This document shows positions 14,500 through 21,554 of a DNA stretch of 21,554 nucleotides, in pieces (position 1 is the stretch's first letter; the number at the start of each line of letters is the position of its first letter). A program made the position numbers and the translations under genes. The notes beneath the pieces are model-generated. The model did no database searches. It was not told where the DNA came from and saw only the letters and a list, made by a program, of their open reading frames with translations. The stretch is from an uncultured Muribaculaceae bacterium. GTDB lineage: Bacteria > Bacteroidota > Bacteroidia > Bacteroidales > Muribaculaceae. The stretch lies in assembly GCA_910586455.1 (NCBI GenBank), contig CAJUHX010000033.1, forward strand, positions 1 through 21,554. The letters run 5' to 3'.

Positions 14500-15039
14500 A
14501 GACGCCTCAGAGTGCGGTAATCGTCCATAAAGGCGATAAGCTGGCGTATACCGATTGCAAGACCAACGATAGCTCCGCATGCCATTCCGGCCAACATATG
14601 GCGGTCGGGGTTAAACGCAAGCACCATAAGTGTAAATATACCTATTGCCAGCGGCACAAGTATAGCAATGAATTGCAGATGCCTGCGGCGGTAGAAAATA
14701 GCCTTGCGGGCTACCTCGCTTACCGGCATGGAACTTATGTCGATTGATTTCATACCGCGGTAAAGCCAGTAATCCATGCTGCCTGCAAGCGCGAAAAAAA
14801 GCGCACAGACATATTGATAACACGTATCGCCACGGATCCGGAATAATGTTTGAGAGTGCATATACAGGGCTACATAAGGTCATGGCAAGCCCCAGCCGCG
14901 AGAACATCCGGTAACGCCTGGCGAGGTTGTCGAGTGCTGTACTGCCACGCACATCGAATGTCTTGGAATCGTGAGATTCGATTGACTGCAGGCGGGAGTC
15001 GGTATCATTCCAGGCCTGACTAATTTCTTGGTCGGTCAT
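14496..15039 (-). pseudogene. Membrane partner of the sigma factor, broken by a +1 frameshift
   Basis: Two overlapping frames make one protein of about 180 residues once a single base is removed from an A7 run (14794-14800). The first frame gives residues 1-82, starting M-T-D-Q-E-I-S-Q-A-W-N and ending in L-C-A-F-F. The second frame continues A-L-A-G-S-M-D-Y-W-L-Y-R-G and ends D-D-Y-R-T-L-R-R-L. The joined protein has four membrane segments in two pairs, a charged stretch of about 40 residues between them, and an N-terminal cytoplasmic part. Small membrane proteins of this kind follow ECF sigma genes in Bacteroidetes and are likely anti-sigma or partner proteins. It starts 13 nt after the sigma stop. 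A sequencing error in the homopolymer, or slippage during transcription, could restore the frame. Confidence 0.7.
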
Positions 15040-15052
15040 ATTTAGCGGATAT

Positions 15053-15388
15053 TTAGGGTTTTGTAATATTATTGCGTACGGAATCGGCCATACGGTTTTT
15101 CAGCCTGTGGATTTTTACCGCCACATTGTTTTTACTCAGTCCGGTTACCTCGGCGATTTCGTCGTACGGGCACTTGTCGAGCCACATCATTATGATGGCA
15201 CGGTCGACATAGGGTAGCGACGATATGAGAGTATGCAGCAGTTCTACGTTTTCGCTGCGGCTATCAAAACGCAGTTCGGCGCGGGCATGCTCCGAGTCGT
15301 GGCTGTAGTCCGAGATCAGCATGGCTGCATTGCAGACCATCCGGATCAGCTGCAGCGCAAAGGGTGGGGTTATGGCGTTTACGTTCAT
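15053..15388 (-). CDS. Truncated sigma-70-like protein, region 4 only
   Basis: A 111-residue product. Residues about 46-104 match sigma region 4: L-L-H-T-L-I-S-S-L-P-Y-V-D-R-A-I-I-M-M-W-L, then helix-turn-helix Y-D-E-I-A-E-V-T-G-L-S-K-N-N-V-A-V-K-I-H-R-L. Usual Bacteroidetes ECF factors have about 160-190 residues with region 2 (core binding and -10 recognition) at the front; here only about 45 unrelated-looking residues precede region 4. An in-frame TAA lies 12 codons upstream of the ATG, so the frame cannot extend to a missing region 2, and the 145 bases before the divergent gene are too AT-rich and short to hold it. It may be a remnant, or a region-4-only DNA-binding regulator. Its downstream partner is frameshifted, which favours decay. 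Confidence 0.7.
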   Translation of the reverse strand: MNVNAITPPFALQLIRMVCNAAMLISDYSHDSEHARAELRFDSRSENVELLHTLISSLPYVDRAIIMMWLDKCPYDEIAEVTGLSKNNVAVKIHRLKNRMADSVRNNITKP

Positions 15389-15522
15389 TTGCCCTATATG
15401 ACGGCACGTATCTGATACAAATTACACACAGGCTCAAAAAATATATGAATAAATAATATTTAACATTTATGCCGCAGTTCTGCCTTAATTTTAATTTAAG
15501 CGATATTAAAGTGTATTAAATG

Positions 15523-15555
15523 CTTGTAACAGCATGGCTAAAAGCATTACCTTTG
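15523..15555 (+). promoter_or_regulatory. Promoter for the 15567 exported protein gene
   Basis: CTTG at 15523-15526, a 21-base spacer and TACCTTTG at 15548-15555, a perfect -7. The predicted start near 15562 lies downstream of the first possible ATG (15534), so that ATG is probably not used and the message has a very short leader. Confidence 0.5.
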
Positions 15556-15566
15556 CGAATCACATA

Positions 15567-16889
15567 ATGCTCTTGCCCATGCTGCGTACCATTTTCATAA
15601 TAATAATGATTCTGTATATTGCCACCCACGCCGATGCACGGGAGCGGCGTGCCGTAGTTGCGGATTCTGCCACCGGCTGTCCGTTGTCAGGTGCGGTGGT
15701 GTTCGACCTGCATGGCAAATATATAGGTGCCTGTGGAGCTGACGGTGCTTTGCCGTTCATATACAGCGATGAATATCCGGTAACGGTGCGTCTGATGGGG
15801 TATGAGGAACGGAATATATCTGTGGCCTCCACCGATACCGTGTTTATGAAGGAGCAGATTCTTGAACTGCCCGAATTTGTTGTGGAGTCGCGTGAACACA
15901 GAGTACTGCATATGCTTGCTTATGTACGCGAGTACTCGACGCTCTCGACGTATTCCGATACAATTTTCATGTTCCGTGAAAAGATGGTTGACTATATGTT
16001 GCCTTCCGACAAGAAAGTAAGCTTCAAGGGCTGGAACAATCCGCGTATCCTTACATCGAAATCGTATTACCGCTTTACCAACTCGCTGGGACTCGATAGT
16101 GTGAGTGACTGCTGTAACCAACATTTTTCGTGGGCCGACTGGGTAGGTATTCCTCCTACAGCGCTGGTTCCTGCCGCACTTACGTCGGTTACCGAAGGTA
16201 CTGACTCAGTCGGCGGCCGGTACGGAGCCAAAGAGGTGTGGCTGAAAAACGACGACCGCATTACTCTCGACGTAAATGTGATAAACGATACCACCAGTCG
16301 CAGATGGGTACCGAATTTGTCACTGTTTTTTAGCGACGGTATTGACTTCGAGCAGTTCAAGATCCGTTTCCGCTTCGACAATGTAATCAGCGGTGTAATA
16401 GCTCCCATTGATCTTTGTGCCTACTCGTTCAATATCGAGTCGAACGGGCGCGGGCGCGGCATGTTTATGTTCAACCGAGTTGATGAGCCTTTCTTTGTCA
16501 GTACTTATGCCGAGGTTTATGTGGTCGACAAGGAATTCATTACCGTAAAGGAAGCGAAAAAATGGGATAGCCGGAAACTTGCTTCGGAAGGCATTGCCAT
16601 ATATGAACCTGCCGAGGCTCCGGAACTGCAGGAACCCATACGGCGCCTGGTGGAGCGGGTCAATGCAGTAGACCATGGCGAAATCCGGCTCGGACAGGTT
16701 CCCGACGAACGTCTGGCCGGTTGCCGGAACCTTGTAAAACTCAATGCCGGCCAACAGATTCTGCAACGCCTGAAAGGTCTTTTCGGCATTGACCGCATCC
16801 GTGGCCGGCAAAAGTGGAATAATAGCTGGAAGGAGTTCAGAAAAGAGCGGGTGGAAAAGAATCAGCGTTCAGCTACCCGCGCCGATTAG
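15567..16889 (+). CDS. Exported protein with a carboxypeptidase-regulatory-like domain
   Basis: The start is set at 15567 because a promoter match ends at 15555; 15579 (M-L-R-T-I-F) is an equally good alternative and 15534 is less likely. From 15567 the product has 440 residues. A signal peptide covers about 1-24, ending T-H-A-D-A. Residues about 28-100 form a CarboxypepD_reg-like beta domain (D-S-A-T-G-C-P-L-S-G-A-V-V-F then V-R-L-M-G-Y-E-E-R). A long domain of about 300 residues follows, with Trp-, Tyr- and Phe-rich strands (Y-R-F-T-N-S-L-G-L), then a basic C-terminal tail. Bacteroidetes have many such envelope proteins of unknown role. It is divergent from the truncated sigma gene, which may once have controlled it (inference). 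The stop lies one base from the stop of the minus-strand permease. Confidence 0.75.
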   Translation: MLLPMLRTIFIIIMILYIATHADARERRAVVADSATGCPLSGAVVFDLHGKYIGACGADGALPFIYSDEYPVTVRLMGYEERNISVASTDTVFMKEQILELPEFVVESREHRVLHMLAYVREYSTLSTYSDTIFMFREKMVDYMLPSDKKVSFKGWNNPRILTSKSYYRFTNSLGLDSVSDCCNQHFSWADWVGIPPTALVPAALTSVTEGTDSVGGRYGAKEVWLKNDDRITLDVNVINDTTSRRWVPNLSLFFSDGIDFEQFKIRFRFDNVISGVIAPIDLCAYSFNIESNGRGRGMFMFNRVDEPFFVSTYAEVYVVDKEFITVKEAKKWDSRKLASEGIAIYEPAEAPELQEPIRRLVERVNAVDHGEIRLGQVPDERLAGCRNLVKLNAGQQILQRLKGLFGIDRIRGRQKWNNSWKEFRKERVEKNQRSATRAD

Positions 16890-16890
16890 A

Positions 16891-18117
16891 TTATTGTACA
16901 GCTTCGAAACCGGCGGCATGTACAGCTGCAATAACCTCGGCTGAATCGTGGTCGCCGCTGACGGTGGCTTTGGCTGCGCCGAGATTTACATCTACATCTG
17001 TTACGCCTTTTACAGCGGCTATGGCCTTGGCTACAGCTGCCTGGCAATGCGGGCAGTTCATGCCTTTAATCTGATATTCTTTTGTCATTTCTGTAGTATT
17101 TATGTGATTGTGATGTTTGTGCGGACGCAGCAGCGCATACGCCAGAAGCAGCACAAGTATACCGGAGCATACAGTGGCGAAGACGCTGAAATCATGAGCG
17201 TGTCCATAGTGTCCGTGTATATGTCCGAGGTCGAACCACTGTGCGGGCAGCAGATAGTCGATGGCCAGACCGAATGCTACGGCGCCAATGATTATCGACG
17301 ACAGGTATATCAGCGCAGGTTTACGGCCCATCTCACGCGAAATCAGTGTGAACGATGCGAAATTGGCTGCCGGACCGGCCATAAGCAGAACCAGAGCTGT
17401 GCCGGGCGACAGGCCTTTCAGCATCAGCGACATGGCTATTGGTATCGAGCCGGTGGCGCATACATACATAGGTATGGCAATGACCAGTACGGCAATCATC
17501 GAGAATATGGGCGTGTTGCCAAGGGCCGAGAAAAAGTCGGAAGGCACGTACACTGTAATCAGGGCAGCTATAATCAGTCCGGCCACAAGCCATCCGCCTA
17601 TACTCGACACAAGGTCGACAAAGCCATAGCGCAAGGCATCGGCCAACTTGCGTAAGAAGCCTTGACGGGCAGCGGCGACATCAGCTTCCGGACCGCAGTC
17701 ACACGCTGCAGTCACAGGATGTTCCGACTTGCCTACCGCAACACCGCCGAAAACGGCAGTGACCAAAGCAGCTACAGGGCGGATAAGCGCGAACGCCGGC
17801 CCAAGCAGCGACCAGGTGGCCGCGATGCTGTCCACTCCGGTCTGTGGAGTGGCTATGAGGAACGATGTCGACGAAGCCCGCGAGGCGCCGGCACGGCGCA
17901 TAGCTATGGCCGTGGGCAGTACTCCGCACGAACACAGAGGCAGCGGCACTCCTATCATTGCGGCTTTTACTACCGGACGCCAGCCAGTGCCGGACAGGTG
18001 GCGAGCCATGCTGCCTTGCGGTACAAAGGCATGCATAAGTCCGGCTATAAAGAAGCCCAACAAGATGTACGGCGACATCTCGTTGAGCATCATAAGCAGA
18101 GAGTTCAGTAATTCCAT
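16891..18117 (-). CDS. SO_0444-type metal permease fused to an HMA domain
   Basis: A 408-residue protein. The PF03773-type permease part (1-335) has about eight membrane helices, with P-L-P-L-C-S-C-G-V-L-P (Cys62, Cys64) and M-Y-V-C-A-T-G-S-I-P (Cys220), residues expected to bind metal. A loop Cys pair (C-D-C-G, 139-142) and two His-rich stretches (H-I-H-G-H-Y-G-H-A-H at 299-308; H-K-H-H-N-H at 333-338) add possible sites. The C-terminal HMA domain starts at about 346 with G-M-N-C-P-H-C (352-358). Related proteins are named Cu/Zn efflux transporters; which metal is moved here is not visible. A -7 element lies just upstream. Its 3' end abuts the convergent 15567 gene with one base between the stops. 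Confidence 0.88.
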   Translation of the reverse strand: MELLNSLLMMLNEMSPYILLGFFIAGLMHAFVPQGSMARHLSGTGWRPVVKAAMIGVPLPLCSCGVLPTAIAMRRAGASRASSTSFLIATPQTGVDSIAATWSLLGPAFALIRPVAALVTAVFGGVAVGKSEHPVTAACDCGPEADVAAARQGFLRKLADALRYGFVDLVSSIGGWLVAGLIIAALITVYVPSDFFSALGNTPIFSMIAVLVIAIPMYVCATGSIPIAMSLMLKGLSPGTALVLLMAGPAANFASFTLISREMGRKPALIYLSSIIIGAVAFGLAIDYLLPAQWFDLGHIHGHYGHAHDFSVFATVCSGILVLLLAYALLRPHKHHNHINTTEMTKEYQIKGMNCPHCQAAVAKAIAAVKGVTDVDVNLGAAKATVSGDHDSAEVIAAVHAAGFEAVQ

Positions 18118-18135
18118 AAATCATAAATTTTTATG

Positions 18136-18143
18136 CAAAGTTA
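18136..18143 (-). promoter_or_regulatory. -7 element for the metal permease gene
   Basis: The minus strand reads TAACTTTG (complement of 18136-18143) followed by C, the common Bacteroidetes form, 19 bases upstream of the permease ATG. The leader would be only about 12 nt. No good -33 is seen at 19-21 bases. Confidence 0.5.
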
Positions 18144-18173
18144 CTGAAACTCCGCTGCAACCGGGTGGCAAAA

Positions 18174-18467
18174 TCAGCAAACGTAGTCCACGCAGGCACG
18201 GTCGGCCTTGTGACCGGCCAGCAGACCGGCGGCAGCCACGTGGGCCGGATGTTTGGCATACACTTCTACATCGGCCATGGTGGGTACGATAGCGGTGAGA
18301 ACAACATCCCACTGCTCGGCAGGATTTTCGTTGATGCCTACTTCGATTGACTGCAGAACATCAATCTGCTGCGGCAGGGCTTCGAGAGCGGCTTTGAAGC
18401 GCTTTGCTACCTCAAGGCGTTCGTCGGCTGTACCTTGTAGTTTGAAAGTGACGATATGTTTTACCAT
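18174..18467 (-). CDS. Dabb-family (stress-responsive A/B barrel) protein
   Basis: The start at 18467 (M-V-K-H-I-V-T-F-K-L) gives a 97-residue protein; the frame is open further upstream to 18521 but that part overlaps the ABC-F gene end. The pattern M-V-K-H-I-V-x-F-K-L, followed by a helix and H-P-A-H-V-A-A-A near residues 73-80, is typical of the dimeric alpha/beta-barrel Dabb domain. Members range from stress proteins to small-molecule enzymes, and the function here is unknown. It starts 13 nt after the ABC-F stop and is probably the third gene of the lysC-ABC-F unit. Confidence 0.85.
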   Translation of the reverse strand: MVKHIVTFKLQGTADERLEVAKRFKAALEALPQQIDVLQSIEVGINENPAEQWDVVLTAIVPTMADVEVYAKHPAHVAAAGLLAGHKADRACVDYVC

Positions 18468-18480
18468 GTTTATATCTGAA

Positions 18481-20094
18481 TTAATTGTATAAGCGTTCGC
18501 GTGCGGCGGCAACTTTTTCATCGGTGATGTAGTCGTCGTAGTCCATCATCTTGTCGATGATGCCGTTGGGTGTGAGTTCGATGATGCGGTTGCAGACAGT
18601 CTGAATGAACTCATGGTCGTGCGACGACAGCAGCAGGTTGCCCTTGAATGCCTGCAGGGTGTTGTTGAAAGCCTGAATAGACTCCAGGTCGAGGTGGTTG
18701 GTAGGCGAGTCGAGTATCATGGTGTTGGCGTTGCGCAGCATCATGCGGGCAATCATACAGCGCATCTTTTCGCCACCCGACAGTACCGATGCCTTCTTTA
18801 GTACTTCCTCGCCGCTGAACAGCATTTTGCCAAGGAAGCCCTTGAGATAGATTTCGCTGGAGTCGTCGCTGTACTGGCACAGCCAGTCGACAAGGTTGAG
18901 GTCGGTGTTGAAAAACAAATTGTTGTCCAGAGGCAGATATGCTGTGGTGATGGTCTGGCCCCAGTCGTAGCTGCCGGCGTCGGCTTTGCGGTTGCCGGTG
19001 ATGATTTCGAACAGTGCGGTCATGGCACGCGGGTCGCGGCTCAGGAAGGCCACCTTATCGCCCTTTTCCACCTGAAAGTTTACATCATTGAAGAGCACTT
19101 CGCCGTCGACGCTTGCGCTCAGGCCGTGAACCTCCAGAATCTTATTGCCGGGCTCGCGTTCGGGAGTGAAAATGATGCCCGGATAACGGCGCGACGAAGG
19201 CTGAATTTCCTCCACGTTGAGTTTCTCCAGCATCTTCTTGCGCGAGGTGGTCTGCTTGCTCTTTGCCACATTGGCCGAGAAACGCTGGATGAACTCCATA
19301 AGTTCCTTGCGTTTTTCCTCTGCCTTTTTGTTCTGTTGCTGCTGCTGACGCAACGCCAGCTGCGAGCTCTGGTACCAGAACGAGTAGTTGCCGGCGAAAA
19401 GCTGTACCTTATTGTAGTCGATGTCGAGTGTGTGGGTGCAGACCGAGTCGAGGAAGTGGCGGTCGTGGCTGACCACAAGCACGGTGTTTTCGAATTTCGA
19501 CAGGTAGTCTTCGAGCCAGGCCACAGTGTCGAGGTCAAGGTCGTTGGTAGGTTCGTCGAGCAGCAGGTTGTCGGGATTGCCGTAGAGTGCTTTGGCCAGG
19601 AGCACGCGCACCTTCTCGTTGGCGCTCATGTCCTTCATAAGCATATAGTGCTTGTCTTCCTTTATGCCAAGACCGGAGAGCAGAGCGGCGGCATCAGCCT
19701 CGGCGTTCCAGCCCTCGAGTTCGGCGAACTTCTCCTCCAGCTCGCTGGCCCGCATGCCGTCGGCATCGCTGAAATCAGGCTTTGCATAAAGGGCGTCTTT
19801 CTCTTTCATTATATCCCACAGCACAGTGTGGCCCTGCAGTACGGTGTCGAGTACCGTACACTCGTCGAATTTGAAGTGGTCCTGCTCAAGCACACTCATA
19901 CGCTCGCCCGGGCCCTGCATCACGTTGCCGTGGGTGGGGCTGAGCTGTCCGCTGAGTATGCGCATGAGTGTAGACTTGCCGGCGCCGTTGGCTCCTATGA
20001 TGCCATAGCAGTTGCCGGGGGTGAATTTCAGGTTTACGTCCTGAAACAGAACTCTTTTGCCGAATTGAATACCTAAGTTGTTTACCGATATCAT
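18481..20094 (-). CDS. ABC-F family ATPase, YbiT-like
   Basis: A 537-residue soluble protein with two ABC domains and no membrane segments. Domain 1 has Walker A G-A-N-G-A-G-K-S-T (34-42), the unusual signature M-S-A-N-E-K (156-161) and Walker B L-L-L-D-E-P (177-182). A charged linker of about 245-300 (Q-Q-Q-Q-Q-N-K-K-A-E-E-K-R-K) is the P-site interaction motif. Domain 2 keeps the signature L-S-G-G-E (438-442) but its Walker A is replaced by L-S-R-D-P-R-A-M-T-A (351-360), and the catalytic Glu is Ser463 (L-D-S-P-T-N-H). ABC-F proteins bind the ribosomal E site and act on stalled or slow translation. It starts 12 nt after the aspartate kinase stop, so the two genes are probably cotranscribed. 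Confidence 0.92.
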   Translation of the reverse strand: MISVNNLGIQFGKRVLFQDVNLKFTPGNCYGIIGANGAGKSTLMRILSGQLSPTHGNVMQGPGERMSVLEQDHFKFDECTVLDTVLQGHTVLWDIMKEKDALYAKPDFSDADGMRASELEEKFAELEGWNAEADAAALLSGLGIKEDKHYMLMKDMSANEKVRVLLAKALYGNPDNLLLDEPTNDLDLDTVAWLEDYLSKFENTVLVVSHDRHFLDSVCTHTLDIDYNKVQLFAGNYSFWYQSSQLALRQQQQQNKKAEEKRKELMEFIQRFSANVAKSKQTTSRKKMLEKLNVEEIQPSSRRYPGIIFTPEREPGNKILEVHGLSASVDGEVLFNDVNFQVEKGDKVAFLSRDPRAMTALFEIITGNRKADAGSYDWGQTITTAYLPLDNNLFFNTDLNLVDWLCQYSDDSSEIYLKGFLGKMLFSGEEVLKKASVLSGGEKMRCMIARMMLRNANTMILDSPTNHLDLESIQAFNNTLQAFKGNLLLSSHDHEFIQTVCNRIIELTPNGIIDKMMDYDDYITDEKVAAARERLYN

Positions 20095-20106
20095 AGTTGG
20101 GTTGGA

Positions 20107-21420
20107 TTAATCAAACAGTTTTTCGCTGAGGCGACGCAGAGCCTCGACTTTATTATCCTTGTGCACTACCATAGATATATTATAGTTGCTGCCGCCGTAG
20201 CTAATCATTCGAATGGGAATATCGGCCAGCGCCGCTACGGCCCGCGACTCGAAGCCACGGTTATGCCACTCGAGGTCGCCTACCACGCATATAATAACCA
20301 TGTCGCGGTCTACGGTTACGGTACCGAAGTGCTTAAGGTCGTCGACGATGGCGGCCAGACGGCTGTCGTCATCGATAGTAAGAGTCACGCCCACCTCGCT
20401 GGTGGCAATCATGTCGATGCTGGTGCGATGCTTTTCAAAGGTTTCGAACACCTTGTGCAGAAAGCCGTAGGCCAGCAGCATGCGGCCGGACTTTATTTTC
20501 ACGGCGGTGATGTTGTCCTTCGCGGCCACAGCCTTGATGCTGCCGTCGGGTGGCATATTGTATATTACAGTACCGGTGGCCTCGGGCTGCATGGTATTGA
20601 GCAGACGCACCGGAATATTGTTCAGCTTGGCAGGTAACACACAGTTGGGGTGTAGAATCTTGGCGCCGAAATAAGCCAGCTCGGCGGCCTCCTCGAAGTT
20701 CAGACGGCTTACCGGACGGGTACCCTCCACATAGCGGGGGTCGTTGTTGTGCATGCCGTCGATGTCGGTCCAGATTTGAATCTCCTCGGCATTCAGCACC
20801 GCACCGATAATCGATGCCGTGTAGTCGCTGCCGCCACGTTTCAGATTGTCGATGTCGCCGAAAGCATTGCGGCATATATATCCTTGGGTGATATACACAT
20901 CTGCATCCTGGTTCATGTCCATCAGTCGGCCGAGGCGAGTGGCTATATACTTCATGTCGGGCTCGCCGTTGCTGTCCGTACGCATATATTCAAGAGCCGG
21001 CAGCATAACACTGCGTACGCCGCACTCATGCAGATACTCGTTCATCATAGCCGTGCTCATAAGTTCGCCACGGGCCAGAATCTCGCGCTCCTCGGCCACA
21101 GCGAACTCACCCTGAATCAGGGCTCTGATGTATCCGATACTCTCGCCAATCAGCATAGCAGCGCGGGCGCGGGCCGTATCGGTGGAATAAAGTTCGGAAA
21201 TAACTCCCGAATACTTCATTTCCAAAGTGTTCAGAGTTTCCTGAGCTCCGGGAATATTGCCCTTGTAAAGATAGTCGGTAATCTCCACCAGAGTATTGGT
21301 GGTACCCGACATGGCGCTCAGTACAACCACATTGCGTCCTCCGCGCCGTACGAGGTCGGCAACAGCCCGCATACGCTCTGCCGAGCCTACGGAAGTGCCT
21401 CCGAATTTCAATACTTTCAT
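20107..21420 (-). CDS. lysC: Aspartate kinase, monofunctional
   Basis: A 437-residue cytoplasmic enzyme phosphorylating aspartate in the first step of lysine, threonine and methionine synthesis. The start is ATG at 21420 (M-K-V-L-K-F-G-G-T-S-V-G-S); a TTG one codon earlier is not needed. The N-terminal kinase domain has K-F-G-G-T-S-V, F-G-D-I-D-N-L-K-R-G-G-S-D-Y-T-A-S and W-T-D-I-D-G-M-H-N-N-D-P-R. Two ACT domains at about 290-437 (V-A-A-K-D-N-I-T-A-V-K-I; G-V-T-L-T-I-D-D-D) provide amino-acid feedback control. No homoserine dehydrogenase domain follows, so it is not a ThrA fusion. A -7 element lies 31 bases upstream, and it heads an apparent operon with the ABC-F and Dabb genes. Confidence 0.95.
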   Translation of the reverse strand: MKVLKFGGTSVGSAERMRAVADLVRRGGRNVVVLSAMSGTTNTLVEITDYLYKGNIPGAQETLNTLEMKYSGVISELYSTDTARARAAMLIGESIGYIRALIQGEFAVAEEREILARGELMSTAMMNEYLHECGVRSVMLPALEYMRTDSNGEPDMKYIATRLGRLMDMNQDADVYITQGYICRNAFGDIDNLKRGGSDYTASIIGAVLNAEEIQIWTDIDGMHNNDPRYVEGTRPVSRLNFEEAAELAYFGAKILHPNCVLPAKLNNIPVRLLNTMQPEATGTVIYNMPPDGSIKAVAAKDNITAVKIKSGRMLLAYGFLHKVFETFEKHRTSIDMIATSEVGVTLTIDDDSRLAAIVDDLKHFGTVTVDRDMVIICVVGDLEWHNRGFESRAVAALADIPIRMISYGGSNYNISMVVHKDNKVEALRRLSEKLFD

Positions 21421-21451
21421 CAAATTCTGTCTGTTCTGATTTTTCGAACTG

Positions 21452-21486
21452 CAAAGTTACAAAAAAATGCTGACATAACGGCCAAA
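21452..21486 (-). promoter_or_regulatory. Promoter for the lysC-ABC-F-Dabb unit
   Basis: The minus strand reads TAACTTTG at 21459-21452 (followed by C), a perfect -7, 31 bases upstream of the ATG. A TTTG at 21486-21483 is the best -33 candidate, but its spacer is 23 bases, longer than usual. Confidence 0.5.
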
Positions 21487-21554
21487 ACAATGACTAAAAT
21501 AAGGCTACATCACAAAGCCGTGTCTGCCGATTTGAAATCAGAACAGGCCGGATA

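Noticed and set aside
15534..15566. Upstream ATG for the exported protein
   Set aside because: It lies between the -33 and -7 elements of the predicted promoter and would add M-A-K-S-I-T-F-A-N-H-I before the signal peptide.
1..21554. CRISPR array, tRNA, rRNA, insertion sequence or prophage
   Set aside because: No regularly spaced repeats, cloverleaf-like segments, transposase motifs or phage genes were noticed on reading both strands.

Overview
The window looks like chromosomal DNA of a Bacteroidales bacterium, probably from the Muribaculaceae/Bacteroides side of the order (lineage inferred, no search run). The signs are RprXY-like regulators, a DUF3316 protein beside a Bacteroidetes-type ParC, many lipoproteins with a Cys-Asp/Ser-rich start, very weak Shine-Dalgarno sequences, and several matches to the Bacteroidetes promoter (TTTG at -33, TAnnTTTG at -7). 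I see no tRNA, rRNA, CRISPR array, insertion sequence or phage gene. Coding density is high and no gene-free stretch exceeds 300 bases; the longest is the 237-base rprX leader.

Layout. 1-3844 (+): the 3' part of parC, a DUF3316 protein and an S41-family lipoprotein peptidase, joined by two one-base stop/start overlaps. 3924-4397 (+): a small membrane-anchored protein with its own promoter, closed by a perfect 26-bp hairpin. 4482-7271 (-): histidine kinase rprX, response regulator rprY and flavodoxin fldA, apparently one operon. 7509-8900 (-): Na+/H+ antiporter nhaA. 9106-9588 (-): an unrecognised lipoprotein. 9663-12257 (-): the chaperone clpB. 12360-13827 (-): a tightly packed set consisting of a thioredoxin, a VKOR-type membrane oxidoreductase with a C39-like N-terminal domain that has no cysteine, and a 57-codon peptide ORF starting 5 nt after the VKOR stop. 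14005-14499 (+): a small lipoprotein. 14496-15388 (-): a sigma factor keeping only region 4, followed by a membrane partner broken by a one-base frameshift. 15567-16889 (+): an exported protein with a carboxypeptidase-regulatory-like domain. 16891-18117 (-): a metal permease fused to an HMA domain. 18174-21420 (-): aspartate kinase, an ABC-F protein and a Dabb-domain protein in one apparent operon.

How the parts fit. Several units concern stress and redox or ion balance: RprXY with flavodoxin, NhaA, ClpB, the thioredoxin/VKOR pair and the metal permease. The most unusual part is the thioredoxin-VKOR-peptide set, which resembles a peptide-maturation or secretion-linked locus but has a catalytically dead C39-like domain and a cysteine-free peptide. 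The sigma/partner pair next to it appears to be decaying: one gene lacks a whole domain and the other is frameshifted in an A7 run.
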